Part shown: piece by piece, positions 43,219-51,343 of the stretch
Numbering within the stretch: position 1 is the first letter of the stretch
How the letters are laid out: the number at the start of each line of letters is the position of its first letter
Assembly (NCBI RefSeq): GCF_004119455.1
Contig: NZ_NRQT01000011.1
Span: 1 to 64,000, forward strand
DNA: 64,000 nt
Source of the DNA: Chryseobacterium sp. CH25
GTDB lineage: Bacteria; Bacteroidota; Bacteroidia; Flavobacteriales; Weeksellaceae
Reading direction: 5' to 3'
Program-made: the position numbers and the translations under genes
Notes under the pieces: generated by a model
The model's database searches: none
The model's input: only the letters and a program-made list of their open reading frames with translations
Told to the model about the DNA's origin: nothing

Positions 43219-43307
43219 AGGGAAATGATGTTAAGTAAAATTAGCCCTTTTTTCAAAAACAACCTATAAAAAACAGATCAAACCTATTTCTTATTGGGTA
43301 TTGATCG

Positions 43308-43350
43308 AAATACTTAATTGTTGTATTTAAAATACAACAATTAAGTATTT
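43308..43350. promoter_or_regulatory. NsrR-like operator: 20-bp perfect inverted repeat at the hmp promoter
   Basis: The left arm (43308-43327) and the right arm (43331-43350) are perfect inverted copies around TAA. The inner part TTGTATTTAAAATACAA resembles known NsrR sites built from TGTATTT/AAATACA halves. It ends 4 bp before the -7 box and covers the -33 region, so a bound repressor would block transcription. The gene for an Rrf2 protein lies downstream in the same unit. Confidence 0.75.
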
Positions 43351-43354
43351 TTTG

Positions 43355-43362
43355 TACATTTG
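43355..43362 (+). promoter_or_regulatory. -7 promoter box TACATTTG of the hmp-rrf2 unit
   Basis: An exact TAnnTTTG directly after the palindrome and 24 bp before the hmp start codon. Confidence 0.65.
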
Positions 43363-43386
43363 CTTCAACATTAAAAAAAATATCAG

Positions 43387-44586
43387 ATGAACACTAAGCA
43401 AAAAGAACTCGTAAAAGCTACAGTTCCAGTTTTAAAAAGCAACGGAACAGATCTGACAAAACATTTTTATACCAGAATGTTTAAGCATAATCCTGAATTA
43501 AAAAACATCTTCAATATGGGTAATCAGGCTAGTGGCAAACAACAAAATGCATTGGCTGGAGCTGTTCTGGCTTATGCTGAAAATATTGAAAACCCAGAGG
43601 TTCTTATCAATGCATTAAAATCTATAGGAAATAAACATGTAAGTTTGAACATCACTCCAGATCAATACGATATTGTGGGCTTACATCTGATCTCATCCAT
43701 ACAGGAAGTACTAGGTGAAACCGCCAATACTGAACTCATTGAAGCATGGACGCAAGCCTATAACGAGCTGGCACAAGTGATGATTTCCATTGAAAATGAT
43801 CTCTACCAATCGACTTTGAAAAAAAATGGAGGCTGGAAAGGCTGGAGAGAATTCATCATTGCAGATATCGTGGAAGAAAGTACAGAAATAAAATCTTTTT
43901 ATCTAAAACCAAAAGACAACAAGGTTATAGCGGAATATCTTCCCGGACAATTCATTTCTGTAAAAATGTTCATTCCTTCATTGGGACATGAGCAGCCAAG
44001 ACAATATAGTTTATCGTCTGCATTCTCTCCGGATTATTATAGAATTTCTGTAAAAAAAGAACAGAATAAAGACCTTCCTGATGGTATGGTATCCAACACG
44101 CTTCACCAGAAAAATATAGGTGATGAAATATGGGTAAGTGCTCCAGCAGGTATTTTCTATGCAGATCCTCTTTCAGAAGATCCGTTAGTGTTAATTAGTG
44201 GCGGAATAGGCGCTACTCCACTATTAAGTATGTTGGAAACCAAAAAGAAAACATTACAAGACAACACGATCATCTGGCTTCATAGCTGCAGAGATGAAAA
44301 AGTACATGCATTCAAGAACCATGTTGAAGATCTCAACAGAAACAATCCATGGTTAACCACTCATATTTTTTATGAAACCATTGATCGAGACTCTGAAACA
44401 ATAAAAAAGGGCAGAATTGATCTACATAAAATGAAAGAGGAAATTCTGATTGATAAGGCAAAGTATTATATTTGTGGTCCCGAAGCTTTTATAAAAGCAC
44501 AATACAATTCTTTAATTGAACTTGGTATTGGCAAAGAAAATATTATTTATGAAGAATTCGGTCCTCAATTACTTCATTTAAATTAA
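43387..44586 (+). CDS. hmp: Flavohemoprotein, nitric oxide dioxygenase
   Basis: A 399-residue cytoplasmic enzyme that oxidises NO to nitrate with O2 and NAD(P)H. The globin domain has Tyr28, Gln52 and proximal His84 (KHV), which align with E. coli Tyr29, Gln53 and His85. The FAD domain has PRQYSLSS and the NAD domain GGIGATPLLSML with YICGPEAFIKAQ; the C-terminus EEFGPQ is typical. The promoter overlaps a 20-bp palindrome. The Rrf2 gene begins 6 bp after its stop, so NO sensing and removal are in one unit. Confidence 0.95.
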   Translation: MNTKQKELVKATVPVLKSNGTDLTKHFYTRMFKHNPELKNIFNMGNQASGKQQNALAGAVLAYAENIENPEVLINALKSIGNKHVSLNITPDQYDIVGLHLISSIQEVLGETANTELIEAWTQAYNELAQVMISIENDLYQSTLKKNGGWKGWREFIIADIVEESTEIKSFYLKPKDNKVIAEYLPGQFISVKMFIPSLGHEQPRQYSLSSAFSPDYYRISVKKEQNKDLPDGMVSNTLHQKNIGDEIWVSAPAGIFYADPLSEDPLVLISGGIGATPLLSMLETKKKTLQDNTIIWLHSCRDEKVHAFKNHVEDLNRNNPWLTTHIFYETIDRDSETIKKGRIDLHKMKEEILIDKAKYYICGPEAFIKAQYNSLIELGIGKENIIYEEFGPQLLHLN

Positions 44587-44592
44587 TCATCA

Positions 44593-45036
44593 ATGAAACT
44601 GAACCACTTTACAGATTATAGTTTGCGGGTTTTAATATATCTGAATCAAAATAATAAGACAGGAACCTCTTGTTCTTTAGATGAATTATCAGAAAAAATG
44701 AACATATCCCGTAATCATCTTATCAAGGTGGTTCAGTTTCTTGCTCAAAACAATCTGGTTATTACCAAAAGAGGAAAAAGTGGGGGAATAGTTATTGCTG
44801 AGAAGGCGATTAACACTGGACTGGGCAGTCTTATAGATTTACTGGAACAGGATGACACTCCAATTATCAATTGTATTTCGAAGCCTTGTGTATTTGTTTC
44901 ATATAACTGCAAATTGAAATCTTTTTTAGACACTGCTTATCAATCGTTTATCAGCAGTATGAATCAACATTATTTATCTGATCTCGCTTTTAATAACTGG
45001 GAAATCATATTCGATTCTCAAAAAACTGATGCGTAA
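44593..45036 (+). CDS. Rrf2 family regulator, NsrR-like
   Basis: A 147-residue winged-helix regulator. The HTH is SLDELSEKMNISRNHLIKVVQFLAQNN, followed by the wing TKRGKSGGI. The three cysteines C94, C99 and C106 (C-x4-C-x6-C) match the [Fe-S] ligands of NsrR (E. coli C91, C96, C102) closely in place and spacing. It is in one operon with flavohemoglobin, and a palindrome sits at the operon promoter. An autoregulated, NO-relieved repressor is the best inference; no binding data are available here. Confidence 0.85.
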   Translation: MKLNHFTDYSLRVLIYLNQNNKTGTSCSLDELSEKMNISRNHLIKVVQFLAQNNLVITKRGKSGGIVIAEKAINTGLGSLIDLLEQDDTPIINCISKPCVFVSYNCKLKSFLDTAYQSFISSMNQHYLSDLAFNNWEIIFDSQKTDA

Positions 45037-45119
45037 TCATTTTTACAATAATGAATTGATTTCTTTTTTTCTGAAGTGGTTTTAACATTTATCAGATCAT
45101 AGAGAATGGTGCGTATTCC

Positions 45120-46925
45120 CTACTCCGTTTGATTAAAACAAGCCAATAGTTTTTTAAGATTCGGATCAGACTCAGGTATTTTGTTAATTTCAACACTTTT
45201 ATCGGAAATCAATGCCAACCAATACCCTTCTGTATTTTTAAACACATAATAGGTTGAAGAAACCGGATTACCTACTGCACACATAGGCCACACTCCTTCA
45301 TAAGCTGCAAGAAGTTCTATATTTTCACTTTTAGTAATTCGGTGAGTGTTTGTATAGATATAATTTTTATCTGCCAGAAACCCATTGAACATCCTTGCAG
45401 ATGGTAGATCTACTCCTTTAAGAATGCTCAGTCCACTCTCGATAGAATGAAGATATACATTCTTTTTATCTTTAAAATAGCTGAATGAACCTTTAATAGG
45501 TTCAAAGGTCTCTGCATCCGCAGAAGTTTCATTATTTCCCCAATAAATCTTATTGCCTGCCTTTCCTACTAGCCAGTAGTAATGGGTTTCATACTGAATA
45601 AATCCCTTAGCCTTTGTAAGGTCTCTACCCGTACTTTTTAGCATATTAATCCGTTCCTGAGTCAGTTTATTAACAAGATTAGCATAATGGTGGGTGGCAT
45701 ATATCTGATCTTTATAGAAGACATATCCGGAGAGTTCATCATCCACGGTAATATCTTTGCCGTTTACCGGACCTGAATATTTGAAAGGAATCTTTTTATA
45801 AACGGTCTGCCTGGTTTTACGATCCTCGTCAATGATATAGATCCCGTTTTTATCATAGCACAAAGCATTTTTGCCTACAATCCCAAAGCTCTGAGCATCA
45901 AATTTCGGTGTCTTGACCAGGGATTCTCCTAAAAAGATTTTTTTACCGTCTGTTATAAATGTATAAGTATAATCTGTGTTCCATATTCTAAGTTTTCCGG
46001 CATCTGCGATATCAACAGGTACAATCATATTTTGATAATACACATGATTTTTATCCTTACTATACAAATCTTTCAGATGAACAAATGTCTCAGGATCTGC
46101 ATCCGTCACTATATCTTCATTATAATACACGTGATTTTTATCTTTAGCAAAATGCTCGTTCAAAGAAACAAACGAAGCCACATCTCCTTCTTTTATAACA
46201 TTCCCAGCATAATATACCTGATTTTTATCTTTGCTGTAATCTCCTTTCAACTGGGTAAAAGAAGCAGCATCACTTCTTACAAAAACTTTTCCCCAGCTTA
46301 GTATCCGGTTTTTTGCCGTCTGTAAATGAGAATTAAGATAGGTTACGGGAACCTCTTCAAAAAACAACTTCTCTCCCTGATCATATACTCCGTTTTTGTC
46401 GTAATATCTGTTATAATCAACAACAGCGGTATGAACATCTGCATCTTTAAGGAGTTTATCATGATAATATACCTGCCCATTATACTGATAGTATTCACTG
46501 GAACCATATTCAGTAGAGCTTTTCAGTAAAATAAATTCTGATGCATTTAACTCTTTAACTTCAGCAAGGTTTTTATAAATTTTAGTCTTGGTTCTCCAGA
46601 AGTATTCATCCTCAGCAGACCACAGATGTTCATAACCTAAAGTATCTGTTTTCACAAAATCTCCTTTGATGAAAATTCCATCTTTATTTCGGCCTAACTC
46701 ATTAATAAAACTAAAGGATTGTGTATCTGCTTCAGTGACCTTTCTTACCCCATTATTTCCCTGGAAAATAACATAATCCCTATTAACTAAATAAGTATCA
46801 GGTTCCAGATTGGGTTTCTCAAATACAGATAAATCCGGATCAATATCCGGATTCTTAAAAGTTCGGGTTTGTGCCTGAGTTTTTACTGAAAGGATAAGAG
46901 GAAATAAAAAAAGAATGTACTTCAT
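45120..46925 (-). CDS. DKNYY family exported protein
   Basis: From ATG 46925 a 601-residue protein with signal MKYILFLFPLILSVKTQAQ; an upstream TTG at 46952 would add nine residues before it. The body has many short repeats around KDKNHVYY or YDKNG, for example SLNEHFAKDKNHVYYNEDIV and HLKDLYSKDKNHVYYQNMIV. This is the DKNYY pattern, each unit forming beta hairpins that probably build a propeller- or solenoid-like structure. The function is unknown. It ends KKLLACFNQTE. It stands alone on its strand. Confidence 0.82.
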   Translation of the reverse strand: MKYILFLFPLILSVKTQAQTRTFKNPDIDPDLSVFEKPNLEPDTYLVNRDYVIFQGNNGVRKVTEADTQSFSFINELGRNKDGIFIKGDFVKTDTLGYEHLWSAEDEYFWRTKTKIYKNLAEVKELNASEFILLKSSTEYGSSEYYQYNGQVYYHDKLLKDADVHTAVVDYNRYYDKNGVYDQGEKLFFEEVPVTYLNSHLQTAKNRILSWGKVFVRSDAASFTQLKGDYSKDKNQVYYAGNVIKEGDVASFVSLNEHFAKDKNHVYYNEDIVTDADPETFVHLKDLYSKDKNHVYYQNMIVPVDIADAGKLRIWNTDYTYTFITDGKKIFLGESLVKTPKFDAQSFGIVGKNALCYDKNGIYIIDEDRKTRQTVYKKIPFKYSGPVNGKDITVDDELSGYVFYKDQIYATHHYANLVNKLTQERINMLKSTGRDLTKAKGFIQYETHYYWLVGKAGNKIYWGNNETSADAETFEPIKGSFSYFKDKKNVYLHSIESGLSILKGVDLPSARMFNGFLADKNYIYTNTHRITKSENIELLAAYEGVWPMCAVGNPVSSTYYVFKNTEGYWLALISDKSVEINKIPESDPNLKKLLACFNQTE

Positions 46926-47031
46926 AGCCCACACGGATATTATTTTCCTCAATATTAATGATTAAAAGCAGTTTTTCAAACTTTCATCATCAATATCCCT
47001 GATAAAATCCCTGGTAGATAAGGACTTTATC

Positions 47032-48093
47032 TTATCCCTCATACATATACGTCGTAAGATAATGAAGCTCCGGTTGGCTTACTTTTTTAGAATCTGCCTC
47101 TGCCTGCTCCAGAGTATATTGTGAATTGATTTCTTTTTTCTGGAAAACAAATGAGTTGTTGGCATTTTTATCCACTACATCATTAAAGATATGTTCGATC
47201 TCTGAATTTCCTAATGAAGCAAAACCTACTTCTTCAAAACCATGCATCAGCCTCAGATTATCATATTCCTTGAAGTTTTCATCAACAAATCCCTGCAAAT
47301 GAGTTTTTGAATCAAAATTACCTGCCCAGATGTTATAGGCATATTTTTTCTTCTTAGGTTTGTCTAAAATACTCTGATATACGAAGTTTTCTCCAAGATA
47401 AGCTTCTCTTACCTGTGGATCATTCGCTAAGTCTTCAGGAAGTCCTTCTTTAAGGATCTTTCCTTCAAACATAATATACGTTTTGTTGGTAATAGCAAGC
47501 GTTTGCTGTACGTTGTGGTCGGTAATCAGAATTCCGATATTTTTATCTACAAGACTTCTTACAATCTTCTGAATATCTTCTACCGCAATAGGGTCTACCC
47601 CAGCAAAAGGCTCATCCAGAAGGATAAAGTTCGGGCTTGTAGCCAAACAACGGGCAATCTCAGTTCTACGTCTTTCTCCTCCGGAAAGAAGGTCTCCTCT
47701 GTTTTTACGCACATGTTGTAAAGAAAATTCTTCAATCAGTTCATCGCATTTGATTTGCTGTTCACGTTTGGAAAGTTTTGTCAGCTGCAATACTCCCATG
47801 ATGTTTTCTTCTACAGACAGTTTTCTGAAAACGGAAGCTTCCTGCGCCAGATACCCGATTCCTTTTTGGGCTCTTCGGTACATGGCATCAGTAGTAATTT
47901 CCTGTTTATCCAGGAAAATCTTTCCTGAAGTAGGCTTAACCAACCCTACGATCATATAAAACGATGTAGTTTTTCCTGCTCCATTCGGACCAAGCAAACC
48001 AACAATTTCTCCCTGCTGAACCTGTACAGAAACGCCTTTTACAACTTTTTTAGGACCGTATTCTTTGATTAAGTTTTCTCCGCGTAAAATCAT
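47032..48093 (-). CDS. lptB: LPS export ABC transporter ATPase LptB, with C-terminal extension
   Basis: A 353-residue ATPase. The first about 240 residues are the LptB core, with Walker A GPNGAGKTT, signature LSGGERRRTEIAR and Walker B FILLDEPFAGVDP, that powers lipopolysaccharide transport from the inner membrane. The remaining about 110 residues are a charged extension (KPKKKKYAYNIWAGNFDSKTH... ending YLTTYMYEG), seen in Bacteroidetes LptB forms and absent from E. coli. A -7 box lies at 48107-48114, giving a very short leader. Confidence 0.92.
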   Translation of the reverse strand: MILRGENLIKEYGPKKVVKGVSVQVQQGEIVGLLGPNGAGKTTSFYMIVGLVKPTSGKIFLDKQEITTDAMYRRAQKGIGYLAQEASVFRKLSVEENIMGVLQLTKLSKREQQIKCDELIEEFSLQHVRKNRGDLLSGGERRRTEIARCLATSPNFILLDEPFAGVDPIAVEDIQKIVRSLVDKNIGILITDHNVQQTLAITNKTYIMFEGKILKEGLPEDLANDPQVREAYLGENFVYQSILDKPKKKKYAYNIWAGNFDSKTHLQGFVDENFKEYDNLRLMHGFEEVGFASLGNSEIEHIFNDVVDKNANNSFVFQKKEINSQYTLEQAEADSKKVSQPELHYLTTYMYEG

Positions 48094-48106
48094 AGGGCAA
48101 ATATAT

Positions 48107-48114
48107 CAAAAATA
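48107..48114 (-). promoter_or_regulatory. -7 promoter box TATTTTTG for lptB
   Basis: An exact TAnnTTTG on the minus strand, 14 bp upstream of the start codon; a second match (TATATTTG) at 48098-48105 is too close to the start to be used. Confidence 0.5.
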
Positions 48115-48245
48115 TAAATTCTCTTTACATCAATATCCACTTTGTTTATTCTAAAACTTAAACACAATCATTTTCAGTCTATGTAACTTTTACTGATTTT
48201 AAACTACTTATTGTAAAAAAATCAATCAATTACAAACATTAAGAA

Positions 48246-48542
48246 ATGGAAAATTACGGTTACACAAAGAATGACAATACAGGAGATCAGCAACAGGCAA
48301 ATATCCCTTACCGTTCAGAGAAAAAGCTTCCTGCTGCTCTATTAGGGATTCTTGTTGGCTGGCTGGGCTTAAATAAATTTTATCTTGGGTATACCAAAGA
48401 AGGAATCATTCAACTGGTTCTAAACATTGTAACCTGTGGTGTTGCTTCTATTATTCCTTTTATCGAAGGCATTATATACCTTTGTATGGATGACAGACAG
48501 TTTGATGAAACCTACGTTCGTGGAAGAAAACCTTGGTTATAA
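48246..48542 (+). CDS. TM2 domain-containing membrane protein
   Basis: A 98-residue protein with a polar N-terminus (about 30 residues), then two TM helices with the TM2 motif: LPAALLGILVGWLGLNKFYLGYTKEGIIQLVLN and GVASIIPFIEGIIYLCMDDRQFDETYV. The central Asp/Arg-type turn of the family is present as GLNKFYLG. The function is unknown. It lies 64 bp before the bacteriocin-like peptide gene and could share its transcript. Confidence 0.88.
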   Translation: MENYGYTKNDNTGDQQQANIPYRSEKKLPAALLGILVGWLGLNKFYLGYTKEGIIQLVLNIVTCGVASIIPFIEGIIYLCMDDRQFDETYVRGRKPWL

Positions 48543-48606
48543 TCAAATATCAAAAACATGTGATATATTTTATTAATTTAGAGTAACTAATTAATAAAAT
48601 ATTCCC

Positions 48607-48783
48607 ATGAAAAAATTAGCAAAACAAGATTTAAAACAAATCCAGGGAGGTTATTATTATACCTATCCCGATAAAAATGGAAACTGTTTTCCGGGATGGT
48701 ATCTATGCCCAACAAAAATTTGTCTTTTAGCCCATCCTGAAAATCCAATACATCCTGAAGATCCCTTCTGTCAGGGAGAATAA
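48607..48783 (+). CDS. Bacteriocin-like peptide with double-glycine leader, 58 aa
   Basis: A small gene with ATG 48607 and stop 48783. The leader MKKLAKQDLKQIQGG (residues 1-15) has the hydrophobic spacing and Gly-Gly end of double-glycine leaders processed by C39 peptidase-ABC exporters. The 43-residue core is rich in Tyr, Pro and His, with four cysteines (C27, C34, C39, C55) that could form two disulfides. Chryseobacterium species are known to carry short bacteriocin-like genes with such leaders. No peptidase-exporter, immunity gene or modifying enzyme is adjacent. A strong terminator follows. A signalling or antimicrobial role is inferred. Confidence 0.75.
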   Translation: MKKLAKQDLKQIQGGYYYTYPDKNGNCFPGWYLCPTKICLLAHPENPIHPEDPFCQGE

Positions 48784-48805
48784 ATAAAAATTACAGTAAA
48801 TAATA

Positions 48806-48838
48806 CAAAAAGGCTGCCTCAATGAGACAGCCTTTTTG
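48806..48838. terminator. Bidirectional terminator after the bacteriocin-like gene and hemB
   Basis: The stem AAAAAGGCTG(CC)TC/GA(GA)CAGCCTTTTT has T/A runs on both sides, between two convergent genes. Confidence 0.9.
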
Positions 48839-48864
48839 TATTTACAATTAATATTGAATTATTG

Positions 48865-49854
48865 CTATTTATTTAAAATCATTGCAGCTTCTTTAGCAAA
48901 ATAAGTGAAGATCATATCAGCTCCTGCTCTTTTGAAACATGTAAGATTTTCAATAATCGTCTTATCATTATCCAGCCACCCGTTCTGAACTGCTGCTTTC
49001 ACCATTGCATATTCACCACTTACATTATAAACGGCAATCGGAAGATCAATAGCTTCACGTACTTTGGAAACAATATCCAGATAAGGAAGTCCCGGTTTGA
49101 TCATGATAACATCTGCTCCTTCATCAATATCTTTAAATACTTCGTTCAGCGCTTCACGAGAGTTGTGGAAGTCCATCTGATACGTCTTTTTATCTTTCGG
49201 AATTTCAACATTTTCTTTCGGAGCACTGTCTAAAGCACTTCTGAAAGGTCCGTAGAAAGAACTTGCATATTTGGCTGCATAACTTACGATACCAACATCT
49301 GTAAATCCGCTTTCTTCCAATGCTTCACGAATGACCTGAACTCTACCGTCCATCATATCACTTGGCGCTACAAGGTCTGCTCCAGCTTCTGCATGAGATA
49401 CTGACATTCTTGCCAATGCATCATTGGTAGCATCATTTAAAATCTTTCCGTTTTCAATAATTCCGTCATGCCCATAGATTGAATAAGGATCTAAAGCCAC
49501 ATCAGGCATTACCACCATTCCCGGAACTGCATCTTTGATCGCTTTGATCGTATTCTGCATCAATCCGTTTTTGTTCCATGCTTCTTTTCCGGTATTGTCT
49601 TTCAGATTTTCAGACACCTTCATGTACAAATTGACAGCTTTTACGCCTAAAGAAAATAATTCCTTACATTCTTTTACTGTTAAATCTATGCTTCGCCTGA
49701 AAATTCCCGGCATCGACGGGATCGGTTCCTGCATGTTTTCGCCCTCCATTACGAAGATCGGCATTACAAAATCATCAGTTGTAAGCACATTTTCTCTTAC
49801 CAAACTTCTGATAGATTCATTAACTCTAAGTCTTCTATTTCTTGAATGTATCAT
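48865..49854 (-). CDS. hemB: Porphobilinogen synthase (delta-aminolevulinate dehydratase)
   Basis: A 329-residue heme-pathway enzyme that condenses two 5-aminolevulinate molecules. Two substrate lysines are visible: one in GIVSYAAKYASSFYGPFR and one in DVIMIKPGLPYLDIV. The N-terminal RNRRLRVNESIRSLVREN and FVMEGENMQEPIPSMPG match the family. It is divergent to a small T9SS protein, with a -7 box for each in between. Confidence 0.95.
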   Translation of the reverse strand: MIHSRNRRLRVNESIRSLVRENVLTTDDFVMPIFVMEGENMQEPIPSMPGIFRRSIDLTVKECKELFSLGVKAVNLYMKVSENLKDNTGKEAWNKNGLMQNTIKAIKDAVPGMVVMPDVALDPYSIYGHDGIIENGKILNDATNDALARMSVSHAEAGADLVAPSDMMDGRVQVIREALEESGFTDVGIVSYAAKYASSFYGPFRSALDSAPKENVEIPKDKKTYQMDFHNSREALNEVFKDIDEGADVIMIKPGLPYLDIVSKVREAIDLPIAVYNVSGEYAMVKAAVQNGWLDNDKTIIENLTCFKRAGADMIFTYFAKEAAMILNK

Positions 49855-49882
49855 TTTGGAATACTTTTTGAATAAGTTTCTA

Positions 49883-49890
49883 CAAATTTA
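49883..49890 (-). promoter_or_regulatory. -7 promoter box TAAATTTG for hemB
   Basis: An exact TAnnTTTG on the minus strand, 28 bp upstream of the hemB start. Confidence 0.55.
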
Positions 49891-49912
49891 ATACAAGTTA
49901 TACAAAAAACTA

Positions 49913-49943
49913 TTGTTTGAAATTGTAGAATTTGTTATATTTG
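49913..49943 (+). promoter_or_regulatory. Promoter TTG-N20-TATATTTG for the T9SS mini-protein
   Basis: TTG (49913-49915) and the exact -7 box (49936-49943) have the normal Bacteroidetes spacing. It places the start at ATG 49973 rather than an upstream in-frame TTG at 49913. Confidence 0.65.
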
Positions 49944-49972
49944 TTATATATATTCGAGAAATTATAAATTTG

Positions 49973-50323
49973 ATGAAAAAATTTTTACTTTTATTTTTAT
50001 TTGTAGGCGCTTTTGTTGGTTTTTCCAACAATTTACAAGCTCAGCTTAGAGAGCCGAGTTCCATCACTCAGAAAGCAGATGATGGTGTTTTACTTGCCTA
50101 TCCAAATCCTGCAAAGGATTTCCTTATTATTAAGGCAAAAGATTCTTCTTTAAGAATCAAAAGTGTGACTTTTTATTCTATTTTGGGTATGCAGGTCGCC
50201 AACTATACAGTCAATATGAACTCCGGAGAGATTAATATTGAAAAATTAAAACCCGGAAAGTATCTGATTCGTTATATTTTAAGCGACAATACGCAAAAAG
50301 TAACTCAAATCGTAAAACAATAA
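49973..50323 (+). CDS. Short T9SS type A sorting-domain protein without cargo
   Basis: From ATG 49973 a 116-residue protein: signal peptide (MKKFLLLFLFVGAFVGFSNNLQAQ), about 15 linker residues and a T9SS C-terminal domain. The CTD has LLAYPNPAKDFLIIKA, SVTFYSILGMQVANY and GKYLIRYIL and ends QIVKQ. There is no room for a passenger domain. It may be a small exported peptide or a decoy for the secretion system. Its promoter and terminator mark it as an independent, expressed unit. Confidence 0.82.
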   Translation: MKKFLLLFLFVGAFVGFSNNLQAQLREPSSITQKADDGVLLAYPNPAKDFLIIKAKDSSLRIKSVTFYSILGMQVANYTVNMNSGEINIEKLKPGKYLIRYILSDNTQKVTQIVKQ

Positions 50324-50327
50324 ATTA

Positions 50328-50356
50328 AGATCCTGATAATCATCAGGATTTTTTCT
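50328..50356 (+). terminator. Terminator after the T9SS mini-protein
   Basis: The stem ATCCTGAT/ATCAGGAT is followed by a T run, 5 bp after the stop. Confidence 0.85.
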
Positions 50357-50427
50357 TTTCCATCAATCTCTTTTAATATTTGCGTAACTTTAAGGACTTT
50401 TTTCTACTAATTGTAAAAAACAACTTA

Positions 50428-51339
50428 ATGCTAAAAGCTGAACATATTAAAAAGACCTATAATGCCGGAAAAAAGGTCGCACTGGATGATTTCAGCATCC
50501 ATGTTCCTAAAGGAAGTATTTACGGACTTTTAGGACCCAACGGAGCCGGAAAAACGTCATTCATCCGTATCATCAATCAAATTACTCAGGCTGATTCCGG
50601 AGAAATCTTAATCAATGGACAAAAGCTGAACCCTAGCCACATTAAAGACATCGGTTATATGCCTGAAGAGAGAGGGTTATATAAAAATATGAGCGTAGGT
50701 GATCAGATCTTATATTTTGGGGAACTGAAAGGAATGAGTAAAAATGATGCCCTGAATGAAGCTAAAAAATGGTTTGAAAAACTGAATATTGACCAATGGT
50801 GGAAGAAAAAACTGTCTGAACTGTCTAAAGGAATGGCACAAAAGATCCAGTTTGTGGTAACAGTTCTTCACAGACCTCATCTTTTAATCCTTGATGAACC
50901 TTTTTCAGGTTTCGACCCTGTAAATGCCAATCTAATCAAAGATCAGATCATTGATCTTAAGAATAACGGGACTACCATCATTCTTTCTACCCACAGAATG
51001 GAGAGTGTAGAGGAAATGTGTGACTATGTGGCATTAATTAATAATTCTAAGAAGATTATTGACGGAAGAGTGTTTGATGTTAGAGAAAAATTCAAGAAAA
51101 ATATTTTTGGAATTACCCTTTCTGAAGTGAACAATGAACAATTAGAAGGCTTCAGAAATAAATATGAGATTTTCAATTTTTCCAATGAGAACAGTCTTGT
51201 TTCTTTTGATCTGAAAAATGAAACTGATCAGAACAATATCCTTCTTGACCTTGTGCATGTAGGAAAAGTAAGATCATTTGATGAGAGAATTCCTAGTATG
51301 AATGAAGTATTTATTAACGCTGTAAGTAACCATTCTTAA
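50428..51339 (+). CDS. ABC exporter ATPase, NatA-like
   Basis: A 303-residue ATPase starting at ATG 50428 (an upstream TTG at 50380 is rejected). Walker A is GPNGAGKTS, the signature LSKGMAQKIQ and Walker B LLILDEPFSGFDP, followed by a C-terminal DUF4162-type region (FGITLSEVNNEQLEGF). It is followed 4 bp later by the permease gene. Such pairs extrude sodium, drugs or other small molecules; the substrate here is not known. Confidence 0.9.
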   Translation: MLKAEHIKKTYNAGKKVALDDFSIHVPKGSIYGLLGPNGAGKTSFIRIINQITQADSGEILINGQKLNPSHIKDIGYMPEERGLYKNMSVGDQILYFGELKGMSKNDALNEAKKWFEKLNIDQWWKKKLSELSKGMAQKIQFVVTVLHRPHLLILDEPFSGFDPVNANLIKDQIIDLKNNGTTIILSTHRMESVEEMCDYVALINNSKKIIDGRVFDVREKFKKNIFGITLSEVNNEQLEGFRNKYEIFNFSNENSLVSFDLKNETDQNNILLDLVHVGKVRSFDERIPSMNEVFINAVSNHS

Positions 51340-51343
51340 TTTT

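Noticed and set aside
46926..46952. TTG start of the DKNYY gene at 46952
   Set aside because: The extra nine residues precede a normal signal peptide that begins at ATG 46925.
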